Positions 45,968 to 55,323 of a stretch of DNA of 64,000 bases are shown here, piece after piece (the first letter of the stretch is position 1; each line of letters opens with the position of its first letter). Location: positions 6,448,001 through 6,512,000 of the forward strand of contig NZ_CP136624.1 of assembly GCF_032917945.1 (NCBI RefSeq), given 5' to 3'. The position numbers and the translations under genes are program-made. The DNA is from Bradyrhizobium sp. sBnM-33. GTDB lineage: Bacteria > Pseudomonadota > Alphaproteobacteria > Rhizobiales > Xanthobacteraceae. The notes under the pieces are model-generated. The model ran no database searches and was not told where the DNA came from. It saw nothing but the letters and a program-made list of their open reading frames with translations.

Positions 45968-46461
45968 GCCCGCCGCGAGCGCTCCTGGAAGCATTCGAAA
46001 AGCATTATCCCGATCGTCTTTCCGGCGGCATGAAGCAACGCGTCGGCATTGTGCGCGCCCTCGCGACAGGGCCGAAAGTTCTTCTGCTCGATGAGCCCTT
46101 CGGCGCGCTGGATGCGCAGACGCGAGTCATCATGCAGCAAATCCTCACCAACATGTGGCAACGGCTGAAAATCTCGGTCCTGTTCGTGACGCACGACATC
46201 GACGAGGCGATCTTCCTGTCCGACCGCGTCTACTGCATGACGGCCCGGCCCGGCTCGATCAAGGCGGAAATTTCCATTCCGCTTGAGCGGCCTCGCCAGC
46301 AGTCGATGATGATGTCGTCGGAATTCCTTGCACTGAGACGCGGCCTGATGTCGTTGATCCGCGAGGAAAGCCTGAAAGCTATGGGAGGCGAAATCAGCGA
46401 CCAGGGCTTGCAGGGCCTCAATATAAACCTGCACGGGCAATCCCTGGCCGACGTTCTTTGA
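45968..46461 (+). pseudogene. 5'-truncated ABC ATPase (NitT/TauT family)
   Basis: From about 45982 the frame encodes the second half of an SsuB/NrtD-type ATPase: LSGGMKQRVGIVRALATGP, LLLDEPFGALDAQTR, SVLFVTHDIDEA. The N-terminal half with Walker A is missing, and the reading begins directly after the lactonase stop with no start signal. It is a deletion junction, so non-functional. Confidence 0.85.
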
Positions 46462-46576
46462 CCGGAAGACGCGGAAGGGACCGGCTCGATAAGCGGAATC
46501 GTCCTACAGCGGACTGCCTGCCAGGCGAGTTGCCCGGATCGACGTCAGCCGGGAGGTGGCTTAAGCGACGGCCGCG

Positions 46577-47200
46577 CTAAAGATCGTTGACACGCTGCAC
46601 ACCGACGGCGGCCATCCCTGCCCAGGCGGCCTCGAGCGAGCCCGCAAGATCGATGGCCCTGCATCCGGCCTCAACAAGCACGGTGTCAAAGCCGAGCTGG
46701 CGTGCGTCCACGGCGGAATAGTGGACACAAAAATCGGTGGCGAGTCCTGCCAGGAAGATTCGCCGTAAGCCGCGGTCGCGCAAATAACCCGCCAGACCGG
46801 TAGGTGTGCGCCGGTCGTTTTCAAAAAACGCAGAGTAAGAATCAATTTCGGGACGGAAGCCTTTCCGGATTATCAGCTCTGCCCGGTCGATCACCAGTTT
46901 CGGATGAAACGCCGCCCCGGCGGTGCCCTGGACGCAATGATCGGGCCAAAGGGTTTGCTGGCCATATGGCATGGCGACGGTTTCGAAGGGGCTCGCTCCC
47001 GGATGCGACGTGACGAAGGAGCTGTGACCTGGCGGATGCCAGTCCTGGGTTAGCACTACGTGGTCGAAGCGTTCGGCGAGACGATTGATAACCGGCACCA
47101 CGGCGTCGCCATCGGCAACCGCAAGCGCGCCGCCGGGGCAGAAATCGTTCTGCACATCGATTATCAGCAGCAAATCATCGTTGCCTGGTCGGATTTGCAT
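46577..47200 (-). CDS. pncA: Nicotinamidase/pyrazinamidase (isochorismatase fold)
   Basis: 207 residues with the PncA catalytic triad context: IIDVQNDFCPGGALAV (Asp), a Lys in IIRKGF, and GLATDFCVHYSA (Cys). DWHPPGHSSF and WPDHCVQGT are metal-site motifs. It deamidates nicotinamide to nicotinate in NAD salvage. ATG 47200 is preferred at the family start; longer frame adds 19 unrelated residues. Read leftward, divergent from the alpha/beta hydrolase. Confidence 0.92.
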   Translation of the reverse strand: MQIRPGNDDLLLIIDVQNDFCPGGALAVADGDAVVPVINRLAERFDHVVLTQDWHPPGHSSFVTSHPGASPFETVAMPYGQQTLWPDHCVQGTAGAAFHPKLVIDRAELIIRKGFRPEIDSYSAFFENDRRTPTGLAGYLRDRGLRRIFLAGLATDFCVHYSAVDARQLGFDTVLVEAGCRAIDLAGSLEAAWAGMAAVGVQRVNDL

Positions 47201-47368
47201 TATGGACCTGTGTTTGCCTTGATCATCAAACTCTAGTGCTAGACCGGAGTTTGCCAAAGTAAACGGCTATGTATAGCACAGCACTTGCTGATCTTTCGAT
47301 TGCTGGTGCGGGCTACGTGAATATACTGGCTTTAAAGGCGCTTGGATATTGCTGCAGGAGCAATTTGT

Positions 47369-48229
47369 GTGAACGATGACATGGCGACAAAGGATAGGTC
47401 TTCAGATCCCCGGCTGAACTGGGCCGCGCTTTCCCAAGCGGAGCGCGACGCCGCCTATGACAACAATGCGGCGGTCAGGAACAGCGCAGCGCTGATCGCG
47501 GAAAGAAACCAGCTGTCCGAAACGCTGCGCGCCAGCCGCAACTCCTTTCTTGATGTACCCTATGGCGACCGCGAAAGGACAAAGATCGATCTTTATCCGG
47601 CCGCCGACAGGACAGCACCCTGCCTCGTCTTTCTGCACGGCGGTTACTGGCAGCGCAACTCACGCGAATTGTTTGCCATGCTGGTCGAAGGCGTCGCTGC
47701 GCATGGCTGGTCGGTTGCCATTCCCGGATATTCGCTGGCTCCCGACGCTTCGTTGACGGAAATCGTGGCAGAGATATCCCGGTCGCTCGATTGGCTGGCC
47801 CAAAACGGAGAGTCATACGGCATCTCCGGAGCCGTCGTGCTCTCGGGCTGGTCGGCCGGCGCCCATCTCGTCGCCATGGCACTCGATCACCCACGCGTCA
47901 CCGCGGGACTGGCGATTTCCGGAGTGTACGATCTTGCACCGATCCGCGACACCGGGCTTAACAATGCGCTGAAGCTGACCGACCAGGAAGTCGCAAGATT
48001 GTCGCCGCTTCGGCTGCCCGCCGTCCACAAGCGGCTCGACATCGCCTACGGCACGGCCGAACTGCCGGCGCTGGTTTTCGATTCAATCAAGCTTCATGAA
48101 TCGCGTATGGCCGCGGGCGCACCAGGCAGGCTTGTCCCGATCGAAGACGCCGACCATTTCAGCATCCTCAGCGAGCTGCGGCGTCCTGACGGCGCGCTCG
48201 TCGATATCGCTCGAAAGCTCGTCGGCTAG
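47369..48229 (+). CDS. Alpha/beta hydrolase, kynurenine-formamidase/esterase-like
   Basis: 286 residues. FLHGGYWQ forms the oxyanion hole, LSGWSAGAH the nucleophile elbow (Ser), with late Asp and EDADHFSIL supplying the His. The HGGYW motif is shared with bacterial formamidase-like esterases. GTG 47369 has AGGAG 8 bases upstream; the ATG 12 bases later has none. Converges with the Rieske gene over a 4-base overlap. Substrate unknown. Confidence 0.85.
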   Translation: MNDDMATKDRSSDPRLNWAALSQAERDAAYDNNAAVRNSAALIAERNQLSETLRASRNSFLDVPYGDRERTKIDLYPAADRTAPCLVFLHGGYWQRNSRELFAMLVEGVAAHGWSVAIPGYSLAPDASLTEIVAEISRSLDWLAQNGESYGISGAVVLSGWSAGAHLVAMALDHPRVTAGLAISGVYDLAPIRDTGLNNALKLTDQEVARLSPLRLPAVHKRLDIAYGTAELPALVFDSIKLHESRMAAGAPGRLVPIEDADHFSILSELRRPDGALVDIARKLVG

Positions 48230-48597
48230 GTCGTGGGCGATTTGATCGTTCCAGTGTCGATCCAGACCTGATCGTCTCTGATCCGGATGGGGTATAGCCG
48301 CAACGGCCGGCTCGGCCAGCCGTAGGAAATCTGGCCATTTCGGAGATCGAATGAGGCCGCGTGAAGGGGGCAGCACAAGCGTCCTCCCGACAGGTGTGCA
48401 AGACTGAGGTCAGCCTGTTCGTGCGGGCACATCCGTTCGCAGGGCACCGCGCGTCCTTCGCTCCAGATCAGGATCAAATCGATTCCGGTCACGCGGACGC
48501 AGACGATTGTTTGTGAAATCAGCCGGCTGAGCCCGCATACCGGCATCCATTGTCCGGCGCCTGACAACGCGACGATTGGAGGCCGGTCATCCACCAA
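48226..48597 (-). CDS. Rieske-type [2Fe-2S] ferredoxin
   Basis: 123 residues with CPHEQADLSLAHLSGGRLCC and then PLHAASFDL, the CxH...CxxH cluster ligands of a soluble Rieske ferredoxin. It overlaps the livF-like gene by 11 bases at the end of the catabolic operon, so it may feed electrons to a hydroxylase or oxygenase acting on the imported compound. No oxygenase subunit is encoded nearby. Confidence 0.87.
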   Translation of the reverse strand: MVDDRPPIVALSGAGQWMPVCGLSRLISQTIVCVRVTGIDLILIWSEGRAVPCERMCPHEQADLSLAHLSGGRLCCPLHAASFDLRNGQISYGWPSRPLRLYPIRIRDDQVWIDTGTIKSPTT

Positions 48598-49291
48598 GAT
48601 AGGCCTTTCGCACGTGCTCGTTCTCGATCATCTCCGCACCAGGCCCGGACAGAACGATGCGGCCGCCTTCCAGCAGATAGGCGTGATCGCACATCTCGAG
48701 CGCCGCAAAGGCGTTCTGCTCCACCAGCAGGACCGTCGTTCCGGCATCGCGGATGCCGCGGATGATCGCAAACGTTCGCTCGACGATGTTGGGCGCGAGC
48801 CCGAGGGAAGGCTCGTCGAACATGATCAGGCGTGGACGTGACATCAGCGCCCGGCCGATCGCCAGCATCTGCTGCTCCCCGCCTGACAAGGTGCCGGCGG
48901 CCTGCCGCTTGCGGTCGGCCAGGCGCGGGAACTCGGCATAGATCCGATCGCGGTCAGCCGCTATCTCGGCGGCACTGCTGCGCAGATAGGCCCCCATGTC
49001 GAGATTTTCCTCAACCGTCATATGCGGAAATACCCGCCGTCCTTCCGGACAATGCGCGATCCCGCTGGCCACCACGCGCGGCGGCCTGGCGCCCGCAATG
49101 TCCTTGCCCTCGAACAGCATCGACCCCGAACGCGGCGCAACCAGCCCGGAGATCGCGCGCAGCGTGGTGCTCTTGCCGGCGCCGTTGGCGCCGATCAGGG
49201 CGACGAGCTGCCCGGACTTGACCTCCAGCGAAATGCCGCGCAACGCCGTAACGCCGCCATAGTCACAGACCATGTCGCGGATCTCAAGCAC
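48587..49291 (-). CDS. livF: Branched-chain amino acid-type ABC ATPase (LivF)
   Basis: 234 residues: Walker A GANGAGKST, signature LSGGEQQMLAIGRALMS, Walker B LIMFDEPSLGLAP, all LivF-typical. Overlaps livG by 8 bases and the Rieske gene by 11, so coupled. Energises uptake of a HAAT-type substrate, which need not be an amino acid here given the catabolic neighbours. Confidence 0.93.
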   Translation of the reverse strand: MLEIRDMVCDYGGVTALRGISLEVKSGQLVALIGANGAGKSTTLRAISGLVAPRSGSMLFEGKDIAGARPPRVVASGIAHCPEGRRVFPHMTVEENLDMGAYLRSSAAEIAADRDRIYAEFPRLADRKRQAAGTLSGGEQQMLAIGRALMSRPRLIMFDEPSLGLAPNIVERTFAIIRGIRDAGTTVLLVEQNAFAALEMCDHAYLLEGGRIVLSGPGAEMIENEHVRKAYLGG

Positions 49292-50060
49292 GTGTCGCTC
49301 CCTGCCCGAGGTAGGCCTCGATGACGGCCGGGTCGTTCCGGATCACGTCCGGCGGTCCTTCGGCAATGATCCGGCCGTAGTTCAGCACCACAATTCTATC
49401 AGAGACGCTCATCACCATCGGCATGTCGTGCTCGACGAGCAGGATGGTGACGCCGCGATCCCGGATGTTGCGAACCAACTGCACGAAGGTGTGGGTTTCC
49501 GAGGCGTTCATGCCGGAGACCGGCTCATCGAGCAGCAGCATCGATGGATCTGCTGCCAACGCCAGCGCCACGCCGACAAGCCGCTGCTCGCCATAGGACA
49601 GCGAGCCCGCAAGATCGTGGGCGCGGCGTTCGAGCCCAACCCACTCGACCAGTTCGCTGGCCCGCTCCCGCAAGCGCCGCTGGGACAACCGGGCGCACGG
49701 CAGGCCCAGAATGGCCTCGAGCAGGCTCACCCTGCCCTCGCGATGCAGCCCGACCAGCAGATTGTCGTAAACGGTGTCGTTGGGAAACACGCTGGTGCGC
49801 TGGAAGGTGCGGATCAAGCCGAGATCGGCGATCTGATGCGGTTTCAATCCATTGAGCGCCGTCCCGCGATAACTCACGGCGCCGTGGGTTGGATCCAGAA
49901 AGCCGGTAACAACGTTGAACGCCGTCGTCTTGCCGGCACCGTTGGGCCCGATCAGGCTAACGATCTCGCCCTCGCCGACCGTGAAGTTCATATCCGAGAG
50001 TGCAACGAGCCCTCCGAAATGCACGGCGACCTTCTCGACCTTCAAGGCGGTCGCTATCAT
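49284..50060 (-). CDS. livG: Branched-chain amino acid-type ABC ATPase (LivG)
   Basis: 258 residues: Walker A GPNGAGKTT, signature LSYGEQRLVGVALALA (a LivG-like SYGEQ), Walker B MLLLDEPVSGM. The start ATG 50060 shares one base with the livM stop (TGATG). A much longer open frame upstream overlaps livM and is ignored. Confidence 0.92.
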   Translation of the reverse strand: MIATALKVEKVAVHFGGLVALSDMNFTVGEGEIVSLIGPNGAGKTTAFNVVTGFLDPTHGAVSYRGTALNGLKPHQIADLGLIRTFQRTSVFPNDTVYDNLLVGLHREGRVSLLEAILGLPCARLSQRRLRERASELVEWVGLERRAHDLAGSLSYGEQRLVGVALALAADPSMLLLDEPVSGMNASETHTFVQLVRNIRDRGVTILLVEHDMPMVMSVSDRIVVLNYGRIIAEGPPDVIRNDPAVIEAYLGQGATRA

Positions 50061-51106
50061 CACGCGTGCTCCTTGGACTCGCGTTCGGAGAATGCAACCG
50101 GAGCAACCGTCTCGGCCCGGCTCCGCGGTTTCGCAAATCGCAGCGCCAGCGACGGCACGATGCCGCGCGGCAATACGAACAGGATAACGATCAGCACGCC
50201 GCCATACGCGATCCATTGCGCCTCCGGCGCCATGATCGGCCGCAGAAACACAGGCAACAGCCCAAAGATCATGCCGCCGACGATGGGCCCCGCCAGCGAA
50301 CCCTTGCCGCCGGTGATGACCATGATCACCATCGTCACCGTGTTGATGAAAGCAAACACTTCGGGATCGATGATCCGGATGTAGTGTGCGTAAAGACTGC
50401 CGGCCGCGCCCGCGATCCCGGCCGAAATCACCGCGGCCAAAGTGAGCGTCTTTGTCACGTCGATGCCGACGGATACCGCCAGCGTTTCGTTTTCCATCAG
50501 CCCGCGCATAGCGCGGCCGAAATGCGAATGGACCAGGCGCGAGATCAGCAGGTAGGTGACAATCGCGACGGCAAGCACGAGGTAATAGTTCTGCAGCTTG
50601 GTGCGGAGGGTCAGATATCCAAGACCCGGCAATCCGATTGTAATCGAGGGAATGTTGGTCAGCGCCAGCGGGCCTTGCGTCAGCTCGACCCAATTCAGCG
50701 CCACCAGCCGGACCACTTCGGCAAAGGAAATCGTCACGATCACGAAATAGGCGCCGCGCACGCGAAACGATAGCAGCCCCACGAGATATCCGCATAATCC
50801 CGCTATAACGATCGCCAACACGAATCCGGCGATCGGCGGCCAGGGAGCGTGAACAATGCGGAAGCCGAAGGGCAGGCCTGCATCGAAACCAAGCGACGTC
50901 AATGCACTGACGTAAGCGCCAATGCCGAAGAACGCGATATGACCGAGGCTGAGTTGGCCGGTGAATCCGAGCAGCAGATTGAGACTCATCGCTCCGATGA
51001 TGAAGATGCCGGTCGTGATCAGCGCGTTCATGAGATACGGATCGCGCAGCCAAAGCGGCACCGATGCGAACGCGAGGATCGTGAGAATGGCGACCCCTGA
51101 CTTCAT
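50060..51106 (-). CDS. livM: Branched-chain amino acid-type ABC permease (LivM)
   Basis: 348 residues, about ten membrane segments; GFTGQLSLGHIAFFGIGAY and GGKGSLAGPIVGGMIFGLLP are LivM signatures. Overlaps livH by 4 bases and livG by 1. Confidence 0.93.
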   Translation of the reverse strand: MKSGVAILTILAFASVPLWLRDPYLMNALITTGIFIIGAMSLNLLLGFTGQLSLGHIAFFGIGAYVSALTSLGFDAGLPFGFRIVHAPWPPIAGFVLAIVIAGLCGYLVGLLSFRVRGAYFVIVTISFAEVVRLVALNWVELTQGPLALTNIPSITIGLPGLGYLTLRTKLQNYYLVLAVAIVTYLLISRLVHSHFGRAMRGLMENETLAVSVGIDVTKTLTLAAVISAGIAGAAGSLYAHYIRIIDPEVFAFINTVTMVIMVITGGKGSLAGPIVGGMIFGLLPVFLRPIMAPEAQWIAYGGVLIVILFVLPRGIVPSLALRFAKPRSRAETVAPVAFSERESKEHA

Positions 51107-51975
51107 CCGACGCGCTCCGAGCGCGCGAAAAGTCCGGTCGGCTTGAAGATCAGAACCGCAATAATGATCAAAAAGCCCATCGCGTCACGGTATCCCGAGG
51201 AAACATAGCCGGCGCCGAGTTCTTCGGCGAGCGCCAGGATGAAACCGCCAATCACCGCGCCGGTGATGTTGCCGAGCCCGCCGAGGATCACGATCGCGAA
51301 TGCCTTGACGGCCGCGAGATCACCCATTTGCGGGAAGATCACGTAGACCGGACCGAGCAGTGCGCCTGCCGCGGCGGCAAGGCTGGAACCGATTGCGAAA
51401 GTCGAGGTGTAGACCAGGTCGACGTTGACGCCCATCAGCGAGGCGGTGTCCTGATCCTGAAAGGTCGCCCGCATCGCACAGCCGAGTCTTGTCTTGTTGA
51501 TCAGGAGATAGGTGACGACGATCAGCATGGCCGCTGCGGCAAGGACGAACAGCCGCAGCCAGGACACCGAGACTGGTCCCAGCACCAGTGGCGCCTCGGG
51601 GAAAGGCGTGGTCACCGATTTCGCCACGCCGCCCCATATCCACAAGGCGCCGGACTGCATCGCGATCCAGGCGCCGATCATGACCAGCATTGTCGTGTCG
51701 ATGTCGGAGCCGCGCAGCGGCCGCAGCAAGGTCAGCTCGATCGCCGCTCCAAGAAGCCAGCCGGCTGCAACGGCAAGCGGCAGCGCAAGGAAGAAGTTGA
51801 CTCCGAGCTGATGCACCACGATGAACATGATGTAGGCGCCGAACGTATACAGCACCCCATGCGTGAAGTTCACGACGTTCATGATGCCGAAGATCAAGGT
51901 GAGACCGATGCCCAGCAGGGCATAGGTGCCGCCGAGCACCAGCATGTTGATCAGATGTTGCAGAAACTCGCTCAA
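51103..51975 (-). CDS. livH: Branched-chain amino acid-type ABC permease (LivH)
   Basis: 290 residues, about eight membrane segments; GLTLIFGIMNVVNFTHG and GGLGNITGAVIGGFILALAE are LivH signatures. It follows the binding-protein gene by 74 bases and overlaps livM by 4. Confidence 0.93.
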   Translation of the reverse strand: MSEFLQHLINMLVLGGTYALLGIGLTLIFGIMNVVNFTHGVLYTFGAYIMFIVVHQLGVNFFLALPLAVAAGWLLGAAIELTLLRPLRGSDIDTTMLVMIGAWIAMQSGALWIWGGVAKSVTTPFPEAPLVLGPVSVSWLRLFVLAAAAMLIVVTYLLINKTRLGCAMRATFQDQDTASLMGVNVDLVYTSTFAIGSSLAAAAGALLGPVYVIFPQMGDLAAVKAFAIVILGGLGNITGAVIGGFILALAEELGAGYVSSGYRDAMGFLIIIAVLIFKPTGLFARSERVG

Positions 51976-52049
51976 GGTGGCTCCCAGATATCCAGATGCC
52001 GGCGAGGGTCGCGGATTCGCTGCCGCCCTCGCCGGTCAGCAACGTGACG

Positions 52050-53204
52050 TCAGAGCGTCTTCATGCCGATCTTGCCGTCGGTGATTTCGATCAGATAGAC
52101 GTTGGGCTGGCTCTGGCCGCTTTCCTTGCCTTCGGGACCGGACTTGCGGAACACGATATCGCCGTTCAGACCCTTCACCTTGATGTCCCACAATGCCGCC
52201 TTGATCGCCGCAGGCTCCGCCTTGCCCGCCTTCTCGATTGCCGCCGCCGCGGTGCGGATGCCGTCATAGCCGCGGAAGCTTTCGGTGCAGCCCGCGAAGT
52301 CGTAACCGCGCTTCTTCCATTCGGCGATGAAGTAGCTGGTCGCTTCCGGATTCGGCGTCTTCTCGGGGAACCAGGGCAGGAAGGTCGTCAGATGCATGGT
52401 GCCGTTGGCCGCAGCACCCGCCTGCGCGATGATCTGATCCGGATTCTGTGAGCCCCCGGTGGTGATGATGCGCTTCTTGAGGCCGAGTGCGGCGGCCTGC
52501 TTGAAGATCAGCGTGAGCTGGTCCACCGCCGTCGTCACGATGATGGTCTCGGAATCGGTGCCCTTCAGCTTGGAAAGCTGCGCGCTCATATCCTGGGCGC
52601 CCTGATCCATGGTCTCGACGGTACCGACCGCGATGCCCTTCTCCTTCATCATCTTGCTGAAGTCTTCCGCGGTGCCGCGACCCCAGTCGTTGTTGATGAC
52701 AAGGAAATCGACCTTCTTCAGTTCGAGCTTGTCGACGATCCCTTTGAATGCAGCGGCCTCAATCGCCGACGGTGGCGAGATACGGAAGATGTAGGGATTT
52801 CCGGTCGTGGTGATCTTGCCCGACGAGGAGGTCTCGACCACCATCGGGGTTTCGTATTCCATCAGCTTGGGCATCACGGCAAGCGTCAGGCTCGAACCCC
52901 ACGCCCCCATCAGCACCGGCACCTTGTCGCTCGTGATCAGCTTTTCGGCGACGGCAGCTGCTTCCGTGGGATTGCTCTTGTTGTCCTCGATGACGAGCTC
53001 GAGCTTCTTGCCGAGAATGCCGCCCTTTGCGTTGATCTCATCGGCGGCGATCTTGGCACCGTTGACGACGTAGGTACCGGACGCGGCGAACGCACCCGTA
53101 AGCGGCTCGTTCACGCCGATCTTGATGGTCTGAGCCTCGGCGGCACCACCCAGCAAGGCGACCGCCAGCGCAATCGTCGGAAAAATTCTGAAAGTCCGTG
53201 TCAT
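52050..53204 (-). CDS. Periplasmic substrate-binding protein of the Liv-type importer
   Basis: 384 residues. A signal peptide (about 1-24, cut after AEA) precedes a Leu/Ile/Val-binding fold: IKIGVNEPLTGAFAASGTY, GAKIAADEINAKGGILGKK. GGAG lies 6 bases before ATG 53204; the ATG at 53231 has no site. Placement beside molybdenum hydroxylase genes suggests the ligand is the catabolised compound. Confidence 0.9.
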   Translation of the reverse strand: MTRTFRIFPTIALAVALLGGAAEAQTIKIGVNEPLTGAFAASGTYVVNGAKIAADEINAKGGILGKKLELVIEDNKSNPTEAAAVAEKLITSDKVPVLMGAWGSSLTLAVMPKLMEYETPMVVETSSSGKITTTGNPYIFRISPPSAIEAAAFKGIVDKLELKKVDFLVINNDWGRGTAEDFSKMMKEKGIAVGTVETMDQGAQDMSAQLSKLKGTDSETIIVTTAVDQLTLIFKQAAALGLKKRIITTGGSQNPDQIIAQAGAAANGTMHLTTFLPWFPEKTPNPEATSYFIAEWKKRGYDFAGCTESFRGYDGIRTAAAAIEKAGKAEPAAIKAALWDIKVKGLNGDIVFRKSGPEGKESGQSQPNVYLIEITDGKIGMKTL

Positions 53205-53284
53205 TTGGTTCTCCAATCTCACGCTGTTCATCTATCCGCAGTCCAAACCCCGTCGTTTCCGCAATCCGGCGGAAATTCGGTCCA

Positions 53285-54490
53285 TCACGTCGTTCCGTCC
53301 TTGCTGGGCGCGAAACGACCAACCCAACGCGTTACCCGCGCGCGCAAAAGACTGAGAACCAGCGTCATTCCGTTCAGCTCGGCCGCCGTGGCGTCACTCG
53401 CTGACGCACCCGAGAGGCGGTGATCGAGATTGCAGGCAAACTCAGCGATCAGCCGCGCCGCGAGATCGCGGACCAGCCCCGGCCTTCCGACCTGCGCCAG
53501 CATGCCCGTGAGCGTATATCCGATGGAAAGGTCTACGCGCGTCCCCTGCTCGATCGGCACCAGCCGATAGCGAATTTCGCCCTGCGTCAACGACCGGCTG
53601 CGCCGGTCGTTGCCGATGCCGACGATGCGGCCGGACATATCGGCGGGGTTTCGCTCGACGCGTGCGGCCCCCTGGAATGTCGCGACGATCGGGCCAATCC
53701 TGACCCGGATGGCGCCTTCGACGCGCTCCGGCTTTGGCGGCGCCGTCAGCGACGCGCCGGGAAGGCAGGCCGCGACAGCACCGATGTCGTCGAACGTTGC
53801 AAAGACTTGCCCAGGCGGGTGCGCGACGCTGAACTGCTGCTTCAGAACGGTGGCCGGAATAAAGTCCGGAATCGCAGGAACCGAACTGGCCGTTTCAGGC
53901 AGCGTTTGTTCGCTTGCTGCGCGACGGATGCGCTCGGCGCGATAGGTACCGTCGTGCGCACTTCGGCCTGAGCCGACGGGGCCTAGGATCTTCCGTCCTC
54001 CGTCCGGTTCGGGCGCGATATTGCGGGCGCGCCGCACTTCAATGACGGACTGGACTGCCCGCACGATGCCGACATAGCCGGTGCACCGGCACAGATTTCC
54101 GCTCAATCCGACGCGGATCAGGCGCTCGTCGGCTTGCGGCAGGCGCAGCACCAGGTCGCGCGCCGAGACCAGCATCCCCGGCGTGCAATAGCCGCATTGC
54201 AACGCATGCTCGCGCGTGAAGGCCGCGCGAAGTTCCGTCGTAACGCTGTCGTCGTCGAGTCCTTCGATCGTAGTGACCTCAGCCCCTTCGCAGGCCACCG
54301 CATAGGTGATGCACGAGCGCGCGGGGACGCCGTCGAGTAGCACCGTGCATGCGCCGCAGACGCCGTGTTCGCAGCCGAGATGGGTACCAGTCAGGTCGAG
54401 TTTCTCGCGAACAAAATCCGCAACGTTTGTGCGTGGTTCCGCTGATACCTGCACCGCGCGCCGGTTCACGGTAAGTGCGATCATGCTCAT
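53285..54490 (-). CDS. Fusion of molybdenum hydroxylase [2Fe-2S] subunit and CoxG-like domain
   Basis: 401 residues. Residues 1-155 are a CoxS/XdhC-type two-cluster subunit: plant-type cysteines 40, 45, 48, 60 (CEHGVCGAC) and C-terminal cluster cysteines 99, 102, 134, 136. After a linker (~160-210), residues ~212-355 are a CoxG/SRPBCC domain (VAHPPGQVFATFDDIGAVAA), and a short hydrophobic end could anchor it. CoxG proteins recruit CO dehydrogenase to the membrane in relatives. One continuous frame; ATG 54490 overlaps the FAD-subunit stop (ATGA). Confidence 0.9.
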   Translation of the reverse strand: MSMIALTVNRRAVQVSAEPRTNVADFVREKLDLTGTHLGCEHGVCGACTVLLDGVPARSCITYAVACEGAEVTTIEGLDDDSVTTELRAAFTREHALQCGYCTPGMLVSARDLVLRLPQADERLIRVGLSGNLCRCTGYVGIVRAVQSVIEVRRARNIAPEPDGGRKILGPVGSGRSAHDGTYRAERIRRAASEQTLPETASSVPAIPDFIPATVLKQQFSVAHPPGQVFATFDDIGAVAACLPGASLTAPPKPERVEGAIRVRIGPIVATFQGAARVERNPADMSGRIVGIGNDRRSRSLTQGEIRYRLVPIEQGTRVDLSIGYTLTGMLAQVGRPGLVRDLAARLIAEFACNLDHRLSGASASDATAAELNGMTLVLSLLRARVTRWVGRFAPSKDGTT

Positions 54491-55323
54491 GCGGCGGCCT
54501 CGCCGACCGCACGCTTGAGCACGTTCACATGAATGTGGCGATGCGCCGCATTCGAAACGCCCGCCTTTGCCAGCAGGACATCCGCTACACGCGCATCGAA
54601 GCGGTCCTTGTAGTCGCCGGCAATGCGTCCGCCGAACAATTCCGCCGCATTCGTGATGACGACGGGCGCCGAATCGATCGCACCAATCACGACGCGGGCG
54701 GTTGCGGCGCTCGGATCGATCAGGATTGCGCCGATCGCATGCGCGAATTCGCCTGTCTTGCGGCAACTCTTGGCGTAGCCCCAATGCGCCGATGCCGGCA
54801 TCGCTGGGACATGAATGGTTTCGACGATCTCACCATCGTGCAACGCAGATTCCAGCGCACCGACGATGAAATCATCCATCGCGACCATGCGCGCGCCCGC
54901 GCGGCTTCGCAGCGTCAATTTCGCACCTAGTGCCGACAGCGCGGATACCCAGTCTGCCGCGGGATCGGCATGGCTGACAGATCCGCCGACCGTGCCGCGA
55001 TTGCGTACGGCGCGGTAAGCGATGTTGCCGGCGACGCGCTGCATGGCGCCGCGCGTGACGTCCGGAATGCGTCCATCCTCGACGTCGGCGTGGGTGATAC
55101 AGGCCCCGAGCACGAGTTCGTCGCCACGACGCTCGACCTGCTTGAGCTCTGCAAGACCGGTGATGTCCACGATCAACTGCGGCTCGACCAGCCGCAGATT
55201 GAGCATGGGACCAAGCGACTGACCGCCGGCAATGATCTTGGCGGAAGCCTTGGCCTCGCCGAGCAGGGCAAATACCGCCTGCAAGTCGCGTGGACGTTCG
55301 TAGCCGAAAGGCGCCGGTTTCAT
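54487..55323 (-). CDS. Molybdenum hydroxylase FAD-binding subunit (CoxM-like)
   Basis: 278 residues: AKIIAGGQSLGPMLNLRL (FAD pyrophosphate loop) and NRGTVGGSVSHADPAAD (second FAD motif). It passes electrons from Fe-S clusters to an acceptor. Coupled by 4-base overlaps on both sides. Confidence 0.93.
   Translation of the reverse strand: MKPAPFGYERPRDLQAVFALLGEAKASAKIIAGGQSLGPMLNLRLVEPQLIVDITGLAELKQVERRGDELVLGACITHADVEDGRIPDVTRGAMQRVAGNIAYRAVRNRGTVGGSVSHADPAADWVSALSALGAKLTLRSRAGARMVAMDDFIVGALESALHDGEIVETIHVPAMPASAHWGYAKSCRKTGEFAHAIGAILIDPSAATARVVIGAIDSAPVVITNAAELFGGRIAGDYKDRFDARVADVLLAKAGVSNAAHRHIHVNVLKRAVGEAAA

Noticed and set aside
50061..51053. N-terminal extension of the livG reading frame
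   Set aside because: It is livM read in another frame; the LivG family start is at 50060 with stop-start overlap.
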